NCBI RefSeq assembly: GCF_000812965.1
Contig: NZ_JSYN01000010.1
Location: forward strand, 124,001-188,000
Length of the DNA: 64,000 bases
From: Pedobacter kyungheensis
Lineage (GTDB): Bacteria > Bacteroidota > Bacteroidia > Sphingobacteriales > Sphingobacteriaceae
Reading direction: 5' to 3'
Below, one piece after another: positions 25,885 to 35,358 of this stretch (positions are counted from its first letter, which is position 1; each line of letters begins with the position of its first letter). Below the pieces are notes generated by a model. The model was not told the DNA's origin, did no database searches, and saw only the letters and a program-made list of their open reading frames with translations. Position numbers and translations under genes: made by a program.

Positions 25885-28800
25885 TTACTTTACATTCACA
25901 CGTATTCCTGCCGAATGGGTCGTAAACTCAGGTGCATACATGCTTTGCAAAGTGGTAATACCGTTCGAAAAATTGCCGGAGTGTGTAACCCTTAACGGAT
26001 ATTCGAACACATAAGTACCTTTAGGCATGTAACTGATAAAGAAATTGGTCGAAGCATCTTTGGCACTTTCGTAATAGCCCAAACCATCCTGGTACTTATA
26101 CCTCGAAATTACATTAACCGGTTCAAAGCCAGATGAGCGCATATCTTTTAAGTGGATGTACTCCATATCGCGATCGCAAACTATTTCTACCCTTACTTTT
26201 ACCAAATCGCCGGGCGCTAAAACATTAGTAGCGGTTAAAGGAGTTAAAATATTACCCGTATTGCCGGCCTTTTGTAAAAACAGCTGTTTTTTAATTTTAA
26301 CACCTGTACTGGCCGGTGTAATTTTATCCAGTTGTTCAAAATATTGCCAGTACAAGGCACCCCAGGCAACGGTTTGGTTGTTATTTTTAACTTGCACCCT
26401 GCCCATTTCTGGTTTTACGTTTACACCTGCGATCGTTACTTTCTGATATCCTGTGCCCGCTTCTTTTACAGCCTCCGGACCTTGCAAATCGTTTAGTTTC
26501 TGATTACCGATAGTGATTTCCGGTTCATTGCTTTCACTTAGCAAATCAGTGCCTTTCATCAATAAAGCATAACAGGCCGCAACTGTAGCCTTTGTAGTTT
26601 TCCAATCGTTGGTTTGTTTATTTTTCAGCAACCAGATTTTCATTTCCTCAACAGCTTTCGCATCACCGGCTACTTCATCAAAAGCTTCGATCAGCAAAGC
26701 TTGTGTTTCAACCGGACTTTGGTACCACCACCAGCCCGCTTTATTTTTAACCCAGTACATACCCAGCTCCTCACTTTGTTGTGCGGTCTGTTTAAGTAAG
26801 GTGATGATCTTTTGAGCTTCTGACCCACTGCCATTTCTGCTTAAAACCAAAGCGGTTTGCGCCAACTGATAGGTATCGAAAGTTTTCCAGTTTGCGGTTA
26901 ATCTTTTCAGGTAAAAATCTCTCGCTTTTACAAAGTCTGCATTCGTATTTTTCGGATTGCTGTAACTTCTGGCAAATAAATAATGTAGTGGCAGATAGCC
27001 GAAGTGATTTCCTTTCAGTTCCTGTTTATAATCCTGAACCAATTGCGCATCTAAATAAGCAATGGCTTTATTGAGTATGGTATTAAAACCCGGATAAGCT
27101 TTTTCATCGACCATTTTCAGTTTTTTTAGCTGCCCCATACCTAAAACAATGTGCTGGGTAATGTAGCGATCTTCTCTCATGCCGGTAAACCACGGAAATG
27201 CACCATTGTTGTACTGCATTTTGACCAGCTTATCGTAATTGTTCTTCAATTCATAGGTCATCCGGTTTAAATCGAAAAGTACAGCCAGGCGTTTTTTACG
27301 TTCGCTTTCGTTATCGGCATTGCGTACCCATGGTGTTTCTTCGAGTAAAACGGCTTTTAGTTCCTGATTTTTCTCCAGATTGGATAAAAGCGCTTCACCG
27401 TTGTTGGTGTTTTGCCACTGCGCAAAAACTGTTTTAATTTTTGGCGATGAATTGATGATTCCCGTAGCAAAGCTATTGGCATAAAAGCGGCTGAAAGTTT
27501 GTTCGGCACACTCGTAAGGGTACTCCATCAGATAAGGTAAGGCCTGTACGGCATACCAAACCGGGTTGGAGGTAAACTCGAAGGTTAAACTTTGGTTGCG
27601 TAAAGTTTTCGATGCACCTGATTTTTCGAGTTTTTCCATATTAAATGTTCTAGTGCTGTTACCGCGCACGTTTACCGGCATACTTTCGGTTACCAGCATG
27701 GCATTCGGTAACACCGGAATGGTATTTTCTTCGCCATCGCTAAACTTGCCACTTTCAGCCAAAACCTTGTAGGTAATGGCACTGATACCCGATGGGATAA
27801 TCAATGTCCATTTTAAAACCGAACTACCTTCATTGTCCACTTCAAAAGCTTTTTCAGGTTTATCTGCCAGACCAAAAATCTGAATTGGTTTGCCTGTTAA
27901 TGCATCGGTTAAGGCTAAACTGGCCTTACCATCCAGTTTTTTACCAGCTAAATTGTTCAGCTTAGCACTTAACAAAATGGTATCGCCTTCGCGGAAAAAC
28001 CGTGGTGTATTAATCGCAATGGCGAGTTGTTTCTGAGTAACAAGCTCTTTGGTAACCGATGCCGTTTTTAAATCTTTGGTGTGGGCAAAACCCATCATTT
28101 TATAACGTGTTAACGATTGTGGAATGGTAAATTCGATCTTGATTTCGCCATTGGCATCGATTAACAATTGCGGATAGAAAAATGCCAGTTCGTTGAAATT
28201 GGTACGGGCAACCACCTCTGTTTTTTTATTTGACCGGCCTTCAACTTCCTGACGTAATGTAGGCTCCCCAACAGCAAATTCAAGTTTATCTCTGGAACCT
28301 TCACCTACTGGAGAGACAATAAGCCCAGCCACCTTGCCCTCCAATGGTGCACTCGACACCTGGGTAACAGAACCAGTCATACTTGCCTTTCGTTGTGTTC
28401 CATATCCTACTACCATTACCTCATTTAAGGCTTGTCCATCAGCCTTCAGGGTTATGTCCATTCTCTTTTTATTCCCCACAACCACGGTTTGGTTCTTAAA
28501 ACCGATGTAAGCAAAACTAATCTTATCGCCGGCTTTGACATCGATGGTGTATATACCGAATACATTGGTGGTGGTTACCGATTTACCTGACCTGATCTGC
28601 ACACCGGGTAATGTTTCTCCCTGATCATCGAACACCACACCATAGGTCAACTTGCCCTTTTCAAGCTCAGCCAGTTTTTGAATAGCTTCTGGCAATAACC
28701 CTTTCTTTTTGCCCCGCTTTAGGTTACTAATGTAGTTGCGGTAAGCGTAATTGTAACCGCCATAATAACTGTAACCAAAGAGATTAAGGTTTTCGTACTT

Positions 28801-31800
28801 ACGGGTAATGGTAGCGTAATCGATGCCTGACCTTAAAAACCATAAATAGCCTGGATTAGCCTTATTGTTGGTATTAAATGTCCAATTGTAGAAGTAGTAG
28901 TTAAAACTGGTTTGTAAAGAAGGGTTCCAATCCATTTTCTTAAAGTCGTCCAGACTGGCATCGTAAAGGGTGGCAATCATTTCGGCCATTTGCTTTTCGC
29001 CATTGCTATTGCTGATTTGCAATTTCCAGTTTTCCTTTTCTCCGGGTTGCAATTTATCCCTGAAGGTTAAAAATTTTATATCGAGCGCTTTTTTAGGATC
29101 CAGCATCCTAACCTGTTGCATTGAATTGTAAACCATGCCCTCATGCACCATAATAAACTGCACTGCAAAGCCATCTTCATAATTGGCATCGGGTTTAATG
29201 GTCACGATGCTTTGTTTAGTTGAGAGGTTAAGCCAAACTTTACGGGTAACACTATCGCGGTAATACACTTCATAATAGCCCTTACTGTTATCAGATAAAC
29301 CCGCCAAACGAAAAACAGCACTTTCACCAGGTTTAATTACACTTGCCACTGTACTTACCCACTCTGCATTGGATTGGATTTGGGCTGGCTGCTCATGGTA
29401 AACCACCAGATATTTATCTACTTTAATGGTATCATTTTGCCCGTTAATGGCTGTTAAATTAATTTTGTAGTAGCCTGGTTTTAAATCGCGCTGGCTAAAT
29501 TCCAAATTGCCCCTGCCACTTTTAACAGTAAGATTTTGTTTCAGTTCTACTGATTTTACCGGCCATTTGGCCACTTCCAGTTCATTGTTATAATCTTCAT
29601 CAGGGAAAATTTTGATAAACTCCTCTTTGGTCATGGTATACTTTTCGGCATAAAACGGACTTTTATTCATCAACCTTGACGGAGCCTGCAACAAACTCCA
29701 TTCGGCTTTAACACTGGCCTTAATGGGTTCGTTATTTAAGTTGCTCACCCAAAAATCAAGGCTATCCCGCTTACTATCCACATAAATAACCTGTTCGCCA
29801 CTCACGCTCAGATTAATATCTTTTCGCCCTGCATTAACTGAAGTGGTTTTGCTCCGGGTTTCGCCATTTAAATCGATTACTTCTACTTCAATATCATAAC
29901 TGTAATTCAGTTTCGTATCAATAGCTTTTGCAAAAAATGTAATATCAAATTTGCCTCCTGCCCTGGTTGTTGTTTTACCAATAGCCACTTGTTTTCTTTC
30001 AAAGGCACGTGAACCATAAATAGCCGATTGCTCCACATTATTTAACCGATAATCGTAAAGCGCCCTGCGAAAAACCTTATAATTCACACTGGCGTTACTT
30101 ACCGAATATCCCGAAAAAGCGTTGGCCTTGCCCATAACCTTAATGCTGTCGTTTAGTTTATATCGCTGGTTGGGTTTATCAAAAACGACTTCGAAAGTTG
30201 GCCTCTTATACTCTTCTACCTGCACGGCAATTTGACCATCATAAGTGCCGATGGTCATCTGCCCATTTAATTTGCCCATTGGAATGCTGAACGATCCCTG
30301 AAAGGTACCGTAATCATTACTCGTTACACTGGTTGTGGCAATTTTCTTTCCATTGGCATCCATAAAATAAACTTCGAGTGTTTTATTTACCTCAATTTTG
30401 TTTTTGCCATCGTTTGATAACAAGCATAAACCTTTGTAGTAAACAGTTTGCCCCGGCCGGTAAATGGGCCTATCGGTAAAAAAGATCACACGGTTTTCGT
30501 CTTCCTTATCCCGATAGTAATTGTAATTGTTGATGTTGAATTTCAGTTCATCTTTACCCAGCGTAACCAGTGCCCAGGATATGTTATTATTGATTTCACT
30601 GGTGCTGGCATACCCCTGATCGTTAGTGGTGAGCAAAGCACCGTTAACATATTTACGGGTATTGTAATCGTATCGCTGTTGCTGAATTTTAACGTTTTTT
30701 AAAGGAGCACCATTGTTAAGCTGACTCACAAAATATTCGTGTTTATCGATATTAATCCTGTTGATTACTGCCATACCGGTGACCTGAAAATTGATTATAC
30801 TGTAAACGGTATCCTGCTGTGCGCGGTTAATGGTCTGGGCAATTAAGGTGTAATCGTTAAAAGGCAAACCCTCCATTTTATCAATTAAAGTATGTGTCTG
30901 GTAATCGCTGGTTTTGGGTACTACTACCATCCACTCTTTTAAAGTCTTTTTATTTTTCAGGAAATCGAAAAAATCCTTTTTGCTATCAAACTGCTGATAC
31001 TCATTTTTATCTTCAGGTTTTTTAAAAAGCTTGAAATATACCGTATCAACATTTTTATATGACAAATGCAGTTGGGCAGCTTTTTCGGGCTGTAAATAGC
31101 CTTTGGTTTGGATGGTAAGCTGGCTGCTTTTAATCTGGCTAATTAAATTTTCAGCATTTTTTGCGCCGATACTTTTAGGATAACTTTTGATAGCCTTTTC
31201 AGCCAGGGCAACTGCCGTGATCAGATTTTGTTTGTTGGTATCAATCTGCAGCACTGCATTTTTATGAATCAAAGCTTGCTCATACAAAACATCGGCATAA
31301 ACTTCGCTCCCCATACTTTGTTCGGCCAAACGGCTTAAAGCTGATGCAAAAGCTTCGGGATTATCGCTCATAAAATACTGCCGAACAAATTTGAGCCTGC
31401 TCAGGTCAACATCGGTGAGGGCAGGTAAATTATTATTGCTTTGATGAAAACTGATTAGGTTTTTGAATAACTGCAGCGCCTGTATCTTAAATGAAATACT
31501 ATCAACAGATAATTTAACGGCTAAAAAATCAGCGCGGCTACCCAATAATGCCGGATTGTTTTTATCCAGCAACTCATCATCGTAACTGGTCAGGTTGATT
31601 TGTGTATTGCTAAAAACATCAATAGCACGGTGTGCCAGTAAATCGTAAAGTGTTGGCCTGAAATTCCTGCTGCTTTTATCTCCTGCTAAAACTGCATCTA
31701 AAACATCAACTTTAGTTTGTTGTAAAAGCGAAACTTCATTTAATGATAAGAGGTAATATTTTACAGTTTCTTTATTCAGTTTTTTGATGTCCCAGGTTTT

Positions 31801-32220
31801 AATATCATCGCCAATTTCGCCCTGTACTTCGGTTCGTTGCATAATCTGCCAGTTATTATCTCTCAGGTAATTCCAGTAGGTTTCGGCCAGCAGCGATTGC
31901 AGGATACTTTTTTCGGGTTGTTTGGCGATGTTGATATCCTGACGTAAATCGATCAGGATTTGGTTAAAGGCATCTTCTTCCAGATAGCTTTGAAACAACA
32001 TGCGATAAATTACCGATTTGATAATTAAAGGCGTGTTATGTGTTTCGCGTGCCTGTTTGTTAATTTTTCCAATCAATGCCAGGGCATCTTTAGGCTGGGC
32101 GCGGTTGGCAATCGAATCTACCCGGTAAAAATCATCTAAAGTATATTGCTGCGCCGATACATTTAGCGAAAATAAAAAGGTGCAACAAATGGAAGCGAAA
32201 AAGCGTAAAAATTGGTTCAT
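25885..32220 (-). CDS. Alpha-2-macroglobulin-like protein with embedded SusC-type plug module
   Basis: The 2111-residue product has a signal peptide ending NVSAQ. The N-terminal 500 residues are helical. An MG2 domain follows with the hallmark FFTDRPIYRPGQTVYYKG, then further MG domains, and an A2M domain around 1335-1480. The thioester motif is intact (YPYECAEQTF, Cys1571), followed by the alpha-helical thioester domain and receptor-binding-like C-terminus. Such proteins trap proteases or attach to attackers in the periplasm. Unusually, residues about 1190-1310 hold a carboxypeptidase-D regulatory-like domain (LTYGVVFDDQGETLPGVQIR) and a SusC signature (LNEVMVVGYGTQRKASMTGS), with no barrel. 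No penicillin-binding protein gene (the usual pbpC partner) adjoins it. Confidence 0.9.
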   Translation of the reverse strand: MNQFLRFFASICCTFLFSLNVSAQQYTLDDFYRVDSIANRAQPKDALALIGKINKQARETHNTPLIIKSVIYRMLFQSYLEEDAFNQILIDLRQDINIAKQPEKSILQSLLAETYWNYLRDNNWQIMQRTEVQGEIGDDIKTWDIKKLNKETVKYYLLSLNEVSLLQQTKVDVLDAVLAGDKSSRNFRPTLYDLLAHRAIDVFSNTQINLTSYDDELLDKNNPALLGSRADFLAVKLSVDSISFKIQALQLFKNLISFHQSNNNLPALTDVDLSRLKFVRQYFMSDNPEAFASALSRLAEQSMGSEVYADVLYEQALIHKNAVLQIDTNKQNLITAVALAEKAIKSYPKSIGAKNAENLISQIKSSQLTIQTKGYLQPEKAAQLHLSYKNVDTVYFKLFKKPEDKNEYQQFDSKKDFFDFLKNKKTLKEWMVVVPKTSDYQTHTLIDKMEGLPFNDYTLIAQTINRAQQDTVYSIINFQVTGMAVINRINIDKHEYFVSQLNNGAPLKNVKIQQQRYDYNTRKYVNGALLTTNDQGYASTSEINNNISWALVTLGKDELKFNINNYNYYRDKEDENRVIFFTDRPIYRPGQTVYYKGLCLLSNDGKNKIEVNKTLEVYFMDANGKKIATTSVTSNDYGTFQGSFSIPMGKLNGQMTIGTYDGQIAVQVEEYKRPTFEVVFDKPNQRYKLNDSIKVMGKANAFSGYSVSNASVNYKVFRRALYDYRLNNVEQSAIYGSRAFERKQVAIGKTTTRAGGKFDITFFAKAIDTKLNYSYDIEVEVIDLNGETRSKTTSVNAGRKDINLSVSGEQVIYVDSKRDSLDFWVSNLNNEPIKASVKAEWSLLQAPSRLMNKSPFYAEKYTMTKEEFIKIFPDEDYNNELEVAKWPVKSVELKQNLTVKSGRGNLEFSQRDLKPGYYKINLTAINGQNDTIKVDKYLVVYHEQPAQIQSNAEWVSTVASVIKPGESAVFRLAGLSDNSKGYYEVYYRDSVTRKVWLNLSTKQSIVTIKPDANYEDGFAVQFIMVHEGMVYNSMQQVRMLDPKKALDIKFLTFRDKLQPGEKENWKLQISNSNGEKQMAEMIATLYDASLDDFKKMDWNPSLQTSFNYYFYNWTFNTNNKANPGYLWFLRSGIDYATITRKYENLNLFGYSYYGGYNYAYRNYISNLKRGKKKGLLPEAIQKLAELEKGKLTYGVVFDDQGETLPGVQIRSGKSVTTTNVFGIYTIDVKAGDKISFAYIGFKNQTVVVGNKKRMDITLKADGQALNEVMVVGYGTQRKASMTGSVTQVSSAPLEGKVAGLIVSPVGEGSRDKLEFAVGEPTLRQEVEGRSNKKTEVVARTNFNELAFFYPQLLIDANGEIKIEFTIPQSLTRYKMMGFAHTKDLKTASVTKELVTQKQLAIAINTPRFFREGDTILLSAKLNNLAGKKLDGKASLALTDALTGKPIQIFGLADKPEKAFEVDNEGSSVLKWTLIIPSGISAITYKVLAESGKFSDGEENTIPVLPNAMLVTESMPVNVRGNSTRTFNMEKLEKSGASKTLRNQSLTFEFTSNPVWYAVQALPYLMEYPYECAEQTFSRFYANSFATGIINSSPKIKTVFAQWQNTNNGEALLSNLEKNQELKAVLLEETPWVRNADNESERKKRLAVLFDLNRMTYELKNNYDKLVKMQYNNGAFPWFTGMREDRYITQHIVLGMGQLKKLKMVDEKAYPGFNTILNKAIAYLDAQLVQDYKQELKGNHFGYLPLHYLFARSYSNPKNTNADFVKARDFYLKRLTANWKTFDTYQLAQTALVLSRNGSGSEAQKIITLLKQTAQQSEELGMYWVKNKAGWWWYQSPVETQALLIEAFDEVAGDAKAVEEMKIWLLKNKQTNDWKTTKATVAACYALLMKGTDLLSESNEPEITIGNQKLNDLQGPEAVKEAGTGYQKVTIAGVNVKPEMGRVQVKNNNQTVAWGALYWQYFEQLDKITPASTGVKIKKQLFLQKAGNTGNILTPLTATNVLAPGDLVKVRVEIVCDRDMEYIHLKDMRSSGFEPVNVISRYKYQDGLGYYESAKDASTNFFISYMPKGTYVFEYPLRVTHSGNFSNGITTLQSMYAPEFTTHSAGIRVNVK

Positions 32221-32370
32221 AAATAACTGAGGTTTTAATATAGATGGGCAGGACGTAAAAATTCCATAAAGATTTAGCGTTTTATCCGATTTGGATACTA
32301 ATCTAAGTATTAACCGATTAAATGTTACAAGTTACAAACATTAAGTTTTTTTACATTCAATGCATAAGCT

Positions 32371-32378
32371 TATCTTTG
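32371..32378 (+). promoter_or_regulatory. Possible -7 box close to ribH start
   Basis: TATCTTTG fits the TAnnTTTG -7 consensus and lies only five bases before the ATG at 32384. If used, transcription would begin at or next to the start codon. No clear TTG lies 19-21 bases upstream, so this is tentative. Its presence supports 32384 as the start rather than the in-frame ATG at 32360. Confidence 0.4.
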
Positions 32379-32383
32379 CACGC

Positions 32384-32875
32384 ATGTCAACACAACTAAA
32401 AAATCTATCCGATTTCTCTCATACTACGGTTCCTAGCGGAGCAGACTATAAATTCGGTATTATCGTAGCCGAGTGGAATGCCGAAATTACCGGCGCTTTG
32501 TACAATGGTGCATTAAAAACTTTACTGGCCAACGGCGTTAAAGCAGAAAACATTGTTTCGTTACCTGTACCCGGCAGTTTCGAATTAACCGGTGGTGCCG
32601 AAATTTTGTTAAGCAAAAGAAAAGATATTGATGCTGTAATTTGCCTGGGCTGTGTAATACAGGGCGACACCAAACATTTCGATTTTATTTGCGATGCAGT
32701 AGCACAAGGAGTAACCAATGTTGGCATTAAGTATAGTAAACCCGTAATTTTTGGAGTTTTAACAACCAATAACCTCGAGCAGGCGCAAGACCGTGCAGGT
32801 GGTAAACATGGCAATAAAGGCGATGAAGCCGCAATTACGGCAATTAAAATGGCCGATTTTTCTGCTAACATTTAA
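32384..32875 (+). CDS. ribH: 6,7-dimethyl-8-ribityllumazine synthase
   Basis: The preferred ATG at 32384 ([20 protein letters not shown]) gives 163 residues, normal for the family. The enzyme condenses 5-amino-6-ribitylaminouracil with dihydroxybutanone phosphate, the penultimate step of riboflavin synthesis, and forms icosahedral shells or pentamers in the cytoplasm. Key blocks are [54 protein letters not shown] with the catalytic His in GDTKHFD, and [17 protein letters not shown]. It stands apart from other rib genes and is divergent from the macroglobulin gene, 163 bases away. No FMN riboswitch was recognised upstream. Confidence 0.97.
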   Translation: MSTQLKNLSDFSHTTVPSGADYKFGIIVAEWNAEITGALYNGALKTLLANGVKAENIVSLPVPGSFELTGGAEILLSKRKDIDAVICLGCVIQGDTKHFDFICDAVAQGVTNVGIKYSKPVIFGVLTTNNLEQAQDRAGGKHGNKGDEAAITAIKMADFSANI

Positions 32876-32985
32876 CATTGCGTTTTAATAATTATTTGTA
32901 ACTTAGAGATTCAATATTAATCCGATCTGATGAAACCATCATGCTTTTCATGAAAGCTTCATCAATTTGAAACAAACTTATACAG

Positions 32986-33108
32986 ATGAAAAAAGTAGCC
33001 ATTTTATTATTGGCGGTGTTTTGCACCATTACCATTTTAGAATCTTGTTCTTCTAAACTTTGTCCTGCATACGGATCTTATCCTGAAGGAAAGCGCAGAA
33101 GAAATTAA
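32986..33108 (+). CDS. Very small lipoprotein
   Basis: This 40-residue protein begins MKKVAILLLAVFCTITILES and continues CSSKLCPAYGSYPEGKRRRN. A hydrophobic signal segment is followed by the lipobox-like LESC, so the mature form would be a 20-residue lipopeptide with one further Cys and a basic tail. A start, a stop and the classical signal architecture support a real gene, but there is no family match I can name. It precedes the ytxJ-like gene on the same strand by 86 bases. Confidence 0.65.
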   Translation: MKKVAILLLAVFCTITILESCSSKLCPAYGSYPEGKRRRN

Positions 33109-33194
33109 TCTTTTATCTCTTAATTCTCATATTCAGGTCATTTGCAGAACTTTATTCCATTGCCAATGTTATTCTGAAAACAATAAATATATTC

Positions 33195-33527
33195 ATGAAT
33201 TGGGTTAATTTAACTTCAGTAGAACAACTTGAAGAAATCAAAAATGCAAGTGGCTACAGCCTTATTTTTAAGCACAGCACACGTTGCTCAATCAGCCTGA
33301 TGGCTAAAAAGAACTTTGAGTTTGATTGGGATGTGATTCCATCGGATACTAAACTTTTCTTTTTAGACCTGATTAGCTATCGCGATATTTCGAACCAGAT
33401 TGCCGAAATATTTCAGGTGGCACACCAATCGCCGCAGATTTTATTAATTAAACACGGTGAATGCGTATTAGAAGCTTCGCACAGCGATATTTCTGCTGAA
33501 GAAGTTGCAGAAGTGATTGCAGCTTAA
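33195..33527 (+). CDS. ytxJ: YtxJ-family bacillithiol-system redox protein
   Basis: The 110-residue thioredoxin-fold protein has the YtxJ blocks LIFKHSTRCSISLMAKKNFE, with a single active Cys in TRCSIS, LFFLDLISYRDISNQIAEIF and HQSPQILLIKHGECV. The family is annotated as a monothiol bacilliredoxin that removes bacillithiol from mixed disulfides. Its presence suggests that the organism makes bacillithiol, as many Bacteroidota do; the bsh genes are not in the window. A terminator follows at 33555-33585. Confidence 0.88.
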   Translation: MNWVNLTSVEQLEEIKNASGYSLIFKHSTRCSISLMAKKNFEFDWDVIPSDTKLFFLDLISYRDISNQIAEIFQVAHQSPQILLIKHGECVLEASHSDISAEEVAEVIAA

Positions 33528-33554
33528 GCAATAAAAAAATAATTTGATAAACAG

Positions 33555-33585
33555 AGGGTATTCAAGCAATTGGATACCCTTTTTA
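33555..33585 (+). terminator. Intrinsic terminator after ytxJ
   Basis: AGGGTAT (33555-33561) pairs with ATACCCT (33574-33580) around a 12-base loop, followed by TTTTATTTAA on the plus strand. It lies 28 bases after the ytxJ stop codon. Confidence 0.75.
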
Positions 33586-33608
33586 TTTAAGGCCGCTACC
33601 TATTACCT

Positions 33609-33776
33609 AATGGTTGGTGGCCAACCAACCAGCTTTATTGATCTCGGTTTCGGTCGGTGGGCCACCGACCAATGGGGTTGCGAATAGAACTTTTACCTAC
33701 TGGTTGGTGACCCACCAACCAGCATTACCGATCCGGGCTTTATTGATCCCGGTTTCGATCGGTGAGCCACCGCCGA
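33609..33776. repeat. Degenerate tandem pair of two-hairpin units
   Basis: Four short inverted repeats follow one another: GGTTGGT/ACCAACC at 33612-33630, GGTCGGTG/CACCGACC at 33652-33670, GGTTGGTG/CACCAACC at 33702-33720 and a decayed GATCGGTG/CACCGCCG copy at 33757-33776. Hairpins one and three match, as do two and four, and the linkers share TTTATTGATC and CGGTTTCG, so this is a duplicated 60-75 base unit. It lies between two converging terminators. A plus-strand open frame over it is repeat sequence, not a gene. Confidence 0.75.
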
Positions 33777-33789
33777 TAAGTCCAACAAA

Positions 33790-33816
33790 AAAGGCCTGTG
33801 TAAAACACAGACCTTT
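33790..33816 (-). terminator. Intrinsic terminator after mqo
   Basis: A stem of AAAGG plus CTGTGT pairs with ACACAG plus CCTTT, with one internal mismatch and an AAA loop. It is followed on the minus strand by a six-T run. It lies 25 bases after the mqo stop codon. Confidence 0.85.
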
Positions 33817-33840
33817 GATATAATTTATAGTGGCAATATA

Positions 33841-35358
33841 TTAAGCAACCACCGTATTTTCTATTTTCAACACCTTAGATGTTCTCGTTCTGGTTTCTTT
33901 GCAAAGTACCGGATCCTGAGCCAAAGCTTTACCATAAGTCGGGATCATCTCTCTGATTTTAGCCTGCCACTCGTCGGTAGCTAAATCTTCTGCAAAGCAA
34001 CGGTTCAATAAATCGAGCATAATAGAAACGGCGGTTGATGCACCCGGAGAAGCGCCCAATAAAGCTGCAATAGAACCATCGGCAGCGTTTACTACTTCAG
34101 TGCCAAATTCTAAAATACCGCCTTTTTTCTCATCCTTTTTAATCACCTGTACCCTTTGACCAGCGTATTCCAGTTCCCAATCTTTTAATTCGGCAGTTGG
34201 TAAATATTCTTTTAACGCTTCTAACCTGTCTTCAGGCGATTGTCTAACCTGCTCAATTAAATATTTCGTTAAATCCAAATTGTGCAGCCCGGCCGAAATC
34301 ATCGGGCGGATATTGTTAAATTTTATCGATTTTGGTAAATCTAAAAACGAACCGTTTTTAAGGAATTTAGTCGAGAAACCAGCGTAAGGGCCAAACAACA
34401 GCGCTTGCTTGCCATTAATCATACGGGTATCCAGGTGTGGAACCGACATCGGCGGAGCACCAACTGCAGCTTTACCGTAAACCTTTGCGTGGTGTTTTTT
34501 AATAATTTCTTCGTTGGTACATTTTAACCATTGCCCGCTCACCGGGAAACCGCCAAAACCTTTTCCTTCTGGAATATCAGATTTTTCTAACAATGGCAAA
34601 GAACCACCGCCAGCACCGATAAACACAAATTTAGCTACACGCTTACGTTTATCGCCACTATCCAGGTCTTTTACCTTTACAATCCAGTTACCATCCTTAT
34701 TTTTTTTCAAATCGCGGATTTCGTGGTTGAAGAACAAATTAACGTTAGGCTGTTGTTTAAGGTTATTAAACATATCGCGGGTAAGCGTACCAAAGTTAAC
34801 ATCGGTACCTAAATCCATTTTAGTTGCAGCAACCTTCTCGTTTTTTTTGCGGCCTTCCATAATCAATGGTGCCCAGGTTTTTACGAGTTCGGTATCTTCG
34901 GTATACTGCATATCGCTAAACAAATCGCATTGGGTTAATGCATCGTAGCGTTTTTTCAGGTAATCGACATTCTTTTTACCCCAAACAAAACTCATGTGCG
35001 GAATGTTGCGGATAAAATTACAAGGATCTGAAACCAATCCCTTTGTTACTAAGTATGACCAAAACTGTTTAGAAACTTCGAAATGCTCGGCAATCTGAAC
35101 CGCCTTTTTTGTTTCAACTGTACCGTCCTTCTTCTCGGGCGTGTAGTTTAATTCGCAAAAAGCAGAATGTCCCGTTCCGGCGTTATTCCAGGCATCAGAA
35201 CTTTCTGCTGCCGCAATATCTAAACGTTCGTAAATTTCAATGCTTAAATTGGGTTCTAATTGTTTTAATAAAACACCCAGGGTTGCACTCATGATGCCCG
35301 CCCCTATTAAAATTACATCAGCGTCAGTTTTACCAACTGTCTTTTTCTTTTTTGTCAT
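33841..35358 (-). CDS. mqo: Malate:quinone oxidoreductase
   Basis: The 505-residue FAD enzyme oxidises malate to oxaloacetate and passes electrons to the quinone pool at the inner membrane, replacing or supplementing soluble malate dehydrogenase in the TCA cycle. The N-terminus after a Lys-rich start has ADVILIGAGIMSATLGVLLK, the FAD-binding motif. Further Mqo blocks are NNAGTGHSAFCELNYTPE, DLGTDVNFGTLTRDM, FIGAGGGSLPLLEKS and LGASPGASTAVSIMLDLL. Length and order match the family. It is monocistronic, with a terminator at 33790-33816 and a possible promoter box at 35377-35384. Confidence 0.97.
   Translation of the reverse strand: MTKKKKTVGKTDADVILIGAGIMSATLGVLLKQLEPNLSIEIYERLDIAAAESSDAWNNAGTGHSAFCELNYTPEKKDGTVETKKAVQIAEHFEVSKQFWSYLVTKGLVSDPCNFIRNIPHMSFVWGKKNVDYLKKRYDALTQCDLFSDMQYTEDTELVKTWAPLIMEGRKKNEKVAATKMDLGTDVNFGTLTRDMFNNLKQQPNVNLFFNHEIRDLKKNKDGNWIVKVKDLDSGDKRKRVAKFVFIGAGGGSLPLLEKSDIPEGKGFGGFPVSGQWLKCTNEEIIKKHHAKVYGKAAVGAPPMSVPHLDTRMINGKQALLFGPYAGFSTKFLKNGSFLDLPKSIKFNNIRPMISAGLHNLDLTKYLIEQVRQSPEDRLEALKEYLPTAELKDWELEYAGQRVQVIKKDEKKGGILEFGTEVVNAADGSIAALLGASPGASTAVSIMLDLLNRCFAEDLATDEWQAKIREMIPTYGKALAQDPVLCKETRTRTSKVLKIENTVVA

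Noticed and set aside
28280..28660. Frameshift or gene fusion artefact in the giant macroglobulin gene
   Set aside because: The frame is open throughout, codon use is uniform and both flanking domains continue correctly, so the insert looks genuine; an assembly chimera cannot be fully excluded from sequence alone.
33614..33823. Plus-strand open frame across the hairpin repeats
   Set aside because: Its Pro/Gly/Val-rich peptide derives directly from the duplicated hairpin unit and runs through the mqo terminator.
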